NCBI RefSeq assembly: GCF_024362695.1
Contig: NC_065408.1
Coordinates: 14,384,001 to 14,448,000 of the forward strand
DNA: 64,000 bases
DNA from: Pectinophora gossypiella
Taxonomy: Eukaryota; Arthropoda; Insecta; Lepidoptera; Gelechiidae
Direction: 5' to 3'
Position numbers and translations under genes: made by a program. Below are positions 52,289 through 61,200 of the stretch, one piece after another. The notes beneath the pieces are model-generated. The model worked only from the letters and a program-made list of their open reading frames with translations. It ran no database searches and was not told where the DNA came from. How positions within the stretch are numbered: the first letter of the stretch is position 1; each line of letters begins with the position of its first letter.

Positions 52289-55200
52289 GTTCGGGCATAT
52301 CTTCGTCGTATATGAACCGATTTTGATAATTCTTTTTTTGTTTGAAAGGAGATATACCCAAGGGGGTCCCATGTCAAGGAAGTCAGGATCTGATGATGGA
52401 AGACCAGAGAAATCGAGGGGAATTTTCAAAAATCGTAGGAGCGACTAGTGCGTTTGTAAAGTCATATTGATCGGATCGATCTTAAGGCTTCGGGAAAACT
52501 TCCCGACCTTCGAAAACTGGTCAGCATCAGGGAGACACCCTATGGCCTGGCAAAACTATACAACCTGGAGCAATTTTTCTTTCACGAAACGTATTTAAAT
52601 CTTGATCAAATCCAATCGCAGGTGCAAAAAAACAAAATGGCGGAAAAAAAAGATGGCCGCCATACAAAATTTTGTCGATTTTGGAAGAAGCCCCTTTGGG
52701 TAAAAATAATGTATGGGGCGCTTACTCAAAACGTCATGCAGAGTACGGAAATACTTTCTGGTCACCAAAAACTGCTCCGCATCAGAGAGATACTCTACGG
52801 CCTGGCAAAACTATCGCACGTGAACCAATATTTCTTTCAGATCACTTATTTAAATCTTGGTCAAATTCCATAGCGCGTGAAAAAAAAAACAAAATGGCGG
52901 AAAAACAAGATGGCCGCCATACACAATTTTGTTTTTTCAGAAAATGTCTCGGGGTATAAAATATATATCGGGGTTGTGATCGGATCGTCATGTTAAATAT
53001 GGAAATACTTCCCGATTTTCGAAAACTGCTCCGCATCAGGGTGACACCCTACGGCCTGGCGAAACTATCGCACCTGAACCAATTTTTCTTTCACGAAACC
53101 TATTTAAATCTTGGTCGAATTTAATGGCCGGTGAAAAAAATACAAAATGGCGAAAAAACAAGATGGCCGCCATACAAAATTTTGTTTTTCCAGAAAATGT
53201 CTTGGGGGTAAAAATGATGTATAGGGGTGTGATCGGAACGTCATCTTTGAAAACTGCTCCCAATCAGGGAGACATCCTACGGCCTGGCAAACCTATTGCA
53301 CCTGGATTTTGTTTGTTTCCACGACACCCATTTAAATCTTGGTCAAATTCTGTCGCCGGTGAAAAAAAACAAAATGGCGGAAAAACAAGATGGCCGCCAT
53401 ACGAAGAGGGACAGTTTCGAATAAACAGGACACGGAAACCACGCGAAATCTACTGTATCTATATGTGTGCGTGAGTGTGTATGATAGCAGCTTCCACTGA
53501 CAACCACATGTGTGTATGTGTGTGTGTGTGCGTGTGTGTGTGTGTGTAAACATGTTCATCAATAATAATTGTGATCACTACTAATCACATATTATTATAT
53601 ATCAATATAAATCAGAAAATCTGTCTGTCTGCATCCTTGCTCGGTCTAACCATCACTTAAAATCGTAAAATAAAATAAAATTTTTAACAAAAAAAAAACC
53701 GACTTCAAACGCAAAACTAAAAAGCAATAAATAAATTTACTTCGCACAAAGTAATTAGCACGTATTTTCAATTAGTTAATTAATTTTATAAATCTGAAGT
53801 CGGTGCCAAGTAAATGCTACAACAACCCTACTACAATATCAAATTACTATGTACACACAATATTGTTTAATACCTATATCAAAGCAATTACAAAACAATG
53901 TCAAACAAAAAATTACAAAACAATCAGTATTGAAAAATATATGAATCGGTACTTCGTTGTAGCATTTCCTTGGCACCGGCTTCAGATTTATAAAATTAAT
54001 TAACTAATTGAAAATACGTGCTAATTACTTTGTGCGAAGTAAATTTATTTATTGCTTTTTAGTTTTGCGTTTGAAGTCGGTTTTTTTTTTGTTAAAAATT
54101 TTATTTTTATAATAAACAATTGGTATTCTATTCTATTCATACTCGAGTAATGTGTTTTCGTAGGTAGCTGAACGCGTTCTATGTTATACACTCCAGCGGG
54201 GATTGCACGACAAACGATAGACTCAGCGAATGCTATCTATGCTAGATAGACGTCGCACGGCTATTGGTCAAAACCCGCGATATAAATCGCGCCGCGCGCG
54301 GCGCGGTTATCGTGCTGCGGCTGCGACGGCAGCCCCCGATCGCAACTAACTGCGTCTATTATTGGTTAAAGCATTCGATATAATTCAGCTATCGAGCTTA
54401 GAAATACTTAAATGATGAATAAAGAAATCCGTGGCCTAAAACGGCCTCCGTGGTCCAGTGATTGAGCGTTGGGCCTACGATCCGGAGGCCCCGGGTTCGA
54501 ATCCCGGTGGGGACATATCACAAAAATCACTTTGTGATCCCTAGTTTGGTTAGGACATTACAGGATCACCTGATTGTCCAAAAGTAAGATGATCCGTGCT
54601 TCGGAAGGCACGACAGACAGGGAGACAGGAAAACAGGCTGTTGGTCCCGGTTACTATTTACTGATTTATTTATTTATTTTATTTTATTGTCTTAGGGAAG
54701 CTTACAGCGTTATTTACAATATAAGCAACTTAACTGATGTAAGTATGTAGTCGTTACATGAGCCATGTCAGGGGCCTTTGGCGGCTTAGTAATAACCCTG
54801 ATACTAGGGTTGATGAAGTTGGTATTCCACCTCCCAACCCACACGATAAAAAGAAGAATGAAGAAATGACGTGACAGATCACACCACTACACTTTGACTG
54901 ATTGCGATTGCATTTTTTTTGATTACTCATTTGAAACATAAACAAAATAAAGTGACGTCAAATATCACACCACTGATTAGTTTCGTCCGATAGCGTAATT
55001 GCTTACTCATCGAGACAGTGGTGCCAATTTTGGCAGACACTACATTCATATAATATAGACCCATGCCTCTTATCCCTAAAGAAGTGGACAGAGCCACAAA
55101 TAATCAAAAAGCAAATACACACACACTTAAACTGGCAGTCACTAACTTACGCGTCACTTAGTTTGACAGTACTAATCGTTAGAGAAGGATAGAATTAGTT

Positions 55201-58200
55201 TTAGAACTGTCAAATTAAGTTAAAACGTTAAGATTAAGTTAATATCATATCTGAGGGAATCGTCACTAATAGCTTTAAAAAGTAAGAAATATTTGCATCT
55301 GTCGATAGCAAAAGTGACGGAATTGACCGATCATAATGACACAGATAACGATCCATGTGAATGAATTGCACATTAGTATATTCTGAAAGTTATATATTTG
55401 CCTACAAGGTGTTAGTGACATCGTAACGAAAACTTTGAAGGATGATTCAGGACATTATTCTCAGTAGTCATCAAGTGAAATTTTCCGTCGTAAAAGTATG
55501 GAACTAAAAATCATTTTTTCGACAGGAAATTCCACTTGATATCAACTCAGAATCATGGTCTGAATCATCCTCCTCAGTATTTGTTACGATGTTACTAACA
55601 CCCATACGTACTTGTATGGCTACCTGTACATACTTGTACGGGGTGTAAGTGACATTATATGACGGATAATTCCACTTGATTATTAACTCAGAATCATGCT
55701 CTGAATCATCCCCCTCAGTATTTGTTAAGATTTCACTAACACTCTGTATATAACAAATATAGGTCACTAGATAAATTACATTTTTAATATAAGAAGCCAA
55801 TTAATATAAAAATAAACACAGATATGTACCAACTTGGCAATATACTATTTATTAATTATTGACCATTGAACCGTTGATAACTTCATGCATACTATATCAA
55901 TTACGATTTAATAGCATAGGTAAACGTTTTTATCGCTCGCTACGCATATTTTATAATATAGTTATTTCTACAGCATTTTCGCTATCGTTTAAAATCTATA
56001 AATAGGCTGAAAATTCGTTTCATTGTATACTGCAATATCATTTTTTTTCCACTTTGGAAACGTTTCCGGTACAAAAAGACGCAAAAGTGTTGTCGCCGAA
56101 CGAAGTAAATACTCCTTTGGCAAAAACTCTGTAGTCCTGTCCTTTAAAAAAGAAAAATAATGGCGGACATTTTTAAGAAAAAACAAGTAAAGAGGAATGA
56201 GGGTTTTTCCAATCGATGTTTCTCAAACACACGATAGATGGCGTTGTTCACTTTTAACTTGATAATTACCTCTTTTCTCATTGCTGGGGTACATAATTAT
56301 TCAAAAATGTAATATAATGGCAGAAGCATATATAAAACTAACTGTTGCTTGATATTTGGATCACATTATGACTGTGTAGAATGATGTTGCTACCTATATT
56401 GCTTCTGTTTATTTTGATCAGAATAATAATGGGTTGGTGTAATAAAAAGGGTCATCATTTATACCGAAAAACAATTGTTATCCATGAAATTAGAAATTCA
56501 AACGAAGAAAAAACTTAACAACGCCATTTATCGTATTTTTGGGGAACGCCTATTGGAAAGCCCCTCATTGACGATCGGGCACGTAAAGAATAGGTCATGG
56601 TTGTATTGAATAAATACTGGTAATTGTCTGACCTTCCAACCCGCGAAGGGAAAACCAGCCCAATACAGGTTAGGTCACATACCTCCGAAAATACATTTCT
56701 CGGGTATATGGATTTCCTCACGATGTTTTCCTTCACCGCCGAGCACGTGATAATAATTTATGATCCAAACATGAAGAAACATTATTGAGTAAAACTCGTA
56801 AAAATGAAGTAGTACCTACTAACTTATTGTGACAATAATTATTTGCATTGTGGTTTTTTATTTGTGGGTTTTGGATTATAAGCTATAGAGCAAAGTCACG
56901 TTTTAAAGTATATTATGTAAACTACCCACAATCCTTATGTATTGGAACTGGAACACATATATAATTCTTAACTAGCTTTTGCCCGCGGCTTCCCTCGCGT
57001 GAAATCCCTTTCCTAATGTACGATAAGTTGCAAAAGTCCAATCAATTTCTTGCAAAGTAATAAATTAACTGGTTGCACTTAAGACCTCCTGGTTACATGT
57101 CGTTTCTGTAATAGACCAAAAACACCTACAAAAACATGAATTTTATAATTATGACAACTAATGGTTCATAATTTAACAACTTGTTTACAAATAATTCGCT
57201 AGGCTCAGTGACTCAACTGTTTCTCTTTGATTGTACCATAGCTTCCTACGTTGAATACTGCGAAAAGTCCCATATAAAGTCACCCCCTCTTTTAACGGGT
57301 TGGCACGATTTTTTTGTTAGTCACAAATAGTTCGCATATTTTTAGCTTTCTACAAACTTCTACCTCCTATTTTAGGAAACTATGGGGTTAGAAAGAAAAA
57401 AAATATAGCCTATGTCACTCTCCATTCCTTCAACTATCTCCACGTAAAAAATCACGTCAATTCGTCGCTCCGTTTTGCCGTGAAAGATGGACAAACAAAG
57501 AGACAGACAGACACGCACACACACACACACACACTTTCCCATTTACAATATTAGTATGGATAGGTATTTATTTGAGGGGAGGCCTGGGCCCAGTAGTTTG
57601 ACGTTTATTACAGGCTGTTTATGTATTCCTAAGTACAGGGAGCAGAACTACTTAATATAATCAAAAGGTAACCATGCAGCTTTTGCTGCAAAGCATTTTT
57701 ACTAGTATTTAAGTCAAGCCACAAGCATGAAAATTCGCTTGAACGTATACATTCAATACGTAGATAAAACTTTGTAACCTAGGTTAGTTAATTTGAGTTA
57801 CGTCATTCCTTATCAACCACTTAAAAAACGTTCACTCACTGCCTATGTGCAATTCTTATATATTTCCTCCGATATGGAAATCTTAGCGCCATTATCAAAA
57901 CATGGTGGGTCGATAACGCGTGACAATAAAGCGAAAGAAACGGAGAAATGTTATTTTTTAATGTTTTGGAGTTCGTTTCAGCTTGGTAAAGAGACTGTAG
58001 GATTTATTCTCCCAGATTTAAGTCATTGGTACCAACTAAATGCTTGGAATGCGGAATGTGATAATTATTTCATTCAAAAAACGCTCTTTATTCTGAGTTA
58101 ATCAGAAACGAAAAACGCCTATTTAGAAACACTCGGACTCAACTATCATTTTTGTACTTTATTGCACAAACAGGAAAATAACAAAATATTTTTTATGTTT

Positions 58201-61200
58201 TTGTATCATTTTATAACAGCCTCTGTGGTCTAGTGTTATGACACTGTAATTTCTATGGTAAGGACATTGCAGACTGAATCACCTGAATGTCCGAAATTTC
58301 CTGTCGGAAATTGTTATCAGTTCTATTCTATACTTTTGCGACAGAAAATTCCACTTGATATCGACTCAGAATCGTGGTCTGAATCATCCCTCAAAGTTTT
58401 CGTTACGATGTCACTACCATCCTGTATGTTACGTTACGTTACATCAACATACCCTTCTATAGCCCTATCCTGTACATATACTACCATCATATCATCTGAC
58501 CATCCCCTTCACTCGCGAACGCAGGCTATTAGACTGTCAATATTTTCCAAACAATGATTGACAACAAGCTAACATAATCTTTCGACAACCAGGTCACAAA
58601 TATTTGACCAATAACATCGATTCAACTGATTGGAGGTCAAACCAATTAATTCGATCGTACCAAAATGCTTTATCGTGTTAAACTGAATACTACTAATAAG
58701 ATTAGGTTAGTGTCAGTTGCTTATGTAGGGCTGACGTATTCATTATGGTGAAAGGTTTCCTATGTTTGCTAAGCTTTTAAAATATAACTTTATATTAAGA
58801 CTAGCGACCCGCCCCGGCTTCGCTCGGGTGCAATGCTGAGGAAAAAATTAAATTATTAACGACATCACATTAAAAACCTTAAAAATAACAGTATTTCTCC
58901 ACTATTTAATGGATGTTATTATACATATAAACCTTCCTCTTGGATCACTCTATCTATTAAAAAAAAACGCATCAAAATCCGTTGCGTAGTTTTAAAGATT
59001 TAAGCGTACATAGGGATATAGGGACAGAAATAGCGACTTGTAATGATATTTATTGCATTCCTGATGTTATTAAAGAGGTCTTAAAAGTAGAGGAAAGTAC
59101 ATACAGGAACCCTGTAAGGGTACTACAAAATACATAATCATAGAATAAGGTATAACATTACGTATAGAACGGCAACTCTCCGCTCCCCACCAGCGTCTGA
59201 GCTACGTTTACCTCACCCCCCTTCGAACATAGTTTAGACTTGAGGATGCGCATTTATGATAACTTCAATGTGTGGTGTCTGTGTAAAACGAAGTTGTTTG
59301 TATGAAGTGTCCGGGTGTGACATAATGAAAATAGAAAACGGAAAATATAATTAATAATGATTAAATAAAAAAAATACGTACATTTATTACTTAGTACCTA
59401 ATAGACTCGTTAAAAAACTTCATTCATACCTCTATACATAAATAAAAGTCTGGGCCTAATTATCTTTATTTTTCAGAGTAATAAAGGTTTTATTTATGAA
59501 GGACTTTCCAGGCTACGTTCCCCAAAAAAAAAAAACTATAGATGGCGCTGTTCAGATTTAATGATCGAGGCAACAAAGCCTTATTATAAAAGATATAATA
59601 CTTTTAAGAAAATGTATTGCGGTCGCACAGTACGGCAACGAACGAAAATCATTTTCTTTTAAAAATAATGCGATTGGAAATACGTTACTTTCACTTTTCC
59701 CATTAGCAAATACTTCGATAATATACGAGTCCCTAAGGGCGAATTGGAGCATAAAAGCAATACAGGTAATTGGATCAACATTTGCCTTCAATGCGGTCGC
59801 CGGATTATTGAATTAGTTCTCGGGGTCAACCGGTCAGAAAGTTGAATGACTTACCTTATTTTTTGCCGTAGGTATCTTCATACATCACACACACAAAGAA
59901 ATTTCGCCCGTAATCGGATAGTTTTAAAACCGTATTAAAAAAAAACAGTAAAAAAGTGTTCTACAAAAGTAGTGACTACTTAGAAGGCAGGAATAGAATA
60001 ACCGTCTGGGAATCAATATTATGCATCCAAATTACAGATTTGTTTTTTATTACGAACGTCTAGGGCCTTGTGCCGAGGACTTTCTTATAGCTACGATTTC
60101 ATACAGGTGCATATGCTGCAGTAGTATTAGGCAGATGAGACATTTGAAGAAGAAATATGCACAGGGTGATAGTGACATCGCAACGAATACTGAGGGGGAT
60201 GATTCTGAGTTAATATCAAGTGGAATTTTCGAATTATGTCGTATTTGTGACGATGTCACTTACACCCTGTATAAGTACATACGAGGGGAATGATTCTGAA
60301 AATTCTGAACATGATTCATGATTGCGCTTTTGAGACCTTCTAACAAGCAAACAGGCAGACTCAAAGACGGGTTAGAACCAGAAAAGTACTTGAACTCCAT
60401 TTTTCGTTCGATTCAAATCGAGATATTTATTTGCGCCACTTAAGATGTTTCTGATTTTAAATTATAAAAAACTACCCCTACAAAAGAAAAAAAAACTTTG
60501 GGATGTATATAGGCTCTTTATGAATAAGAATAAAATAAATTTATTGCCAGTAACAGTGTACATTTGATATAAGAACTAGGTAATTATGAATATTACGAAT
60601 ACGGGCAAAAGGAAATGGCTAAGCTTGTGCTGTGATGGAGCCATGCTATGGCGCCATCCAGCGCTGGTTTTCAGTGATTTCCTCTTTCTGGGATATTGTG
60701 CGGAAGTAATTGTCAACGAGGGCTAGAGGACATTAAATTAAATAGAAATATACATATAGCAGCTTTAGGAAAAAAGAAACACAATAAAATCAAAAGACAA
60801 TCAAATAAAATTATAAGTAGTTTGTGTTGGTTGGTGTCTTGGTTGGTACTCGCCTGTTACCCGCGCGATGCGGATGCTTAACGCCCTGGCTCAGGACAAC
60901 CCGGACGTTGACCTGTACGGTCACGAGCATTAATATGTGTACACTTTGGTACCATGTCACATTACACTGTAACTCACACTGTAAGTCTCACTAAATGGCA
61001 AATATGTTAGTGCGACAGAGTCCTAAAGTGGTTACATGACATTGCTCGTGACTGTACAGCTGTTCGGTGGCCAAATTCACAGATGTGGCATTTCGCTATT
61101 GTTCTAGTTAAATAATAATAATTGTTATGTCTTATATGTGTTTGTTTCAGTCGAATTGGTTTTTACTGTAATGGCTGAATGTAAAACTGTAAAAAAAACT

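Noticed and set aside
52480..53405. CRISPR array
   Set aside because: The units are about 250 bp and directly joined, without short repeats separated by unique spacers, and the genome is animal.
52622..53474. Overlapping short open frames as genes
   Set aside because: They arise from the tandem array, repeat with its units and shift frame between copies. No protein family is suggested.
57793..58101. A 102-residue open frame as a gene
   Set aside because: No recognisable domain, no splice context, AT-rich and transposon-rich surroundings. It looks like a chance frame.
60021..60293. Open frame of 90 residues as a gene
   Set aside because: It runs across a decayed LINE end and a foldback MITE, both repeated elsewhere in the window.
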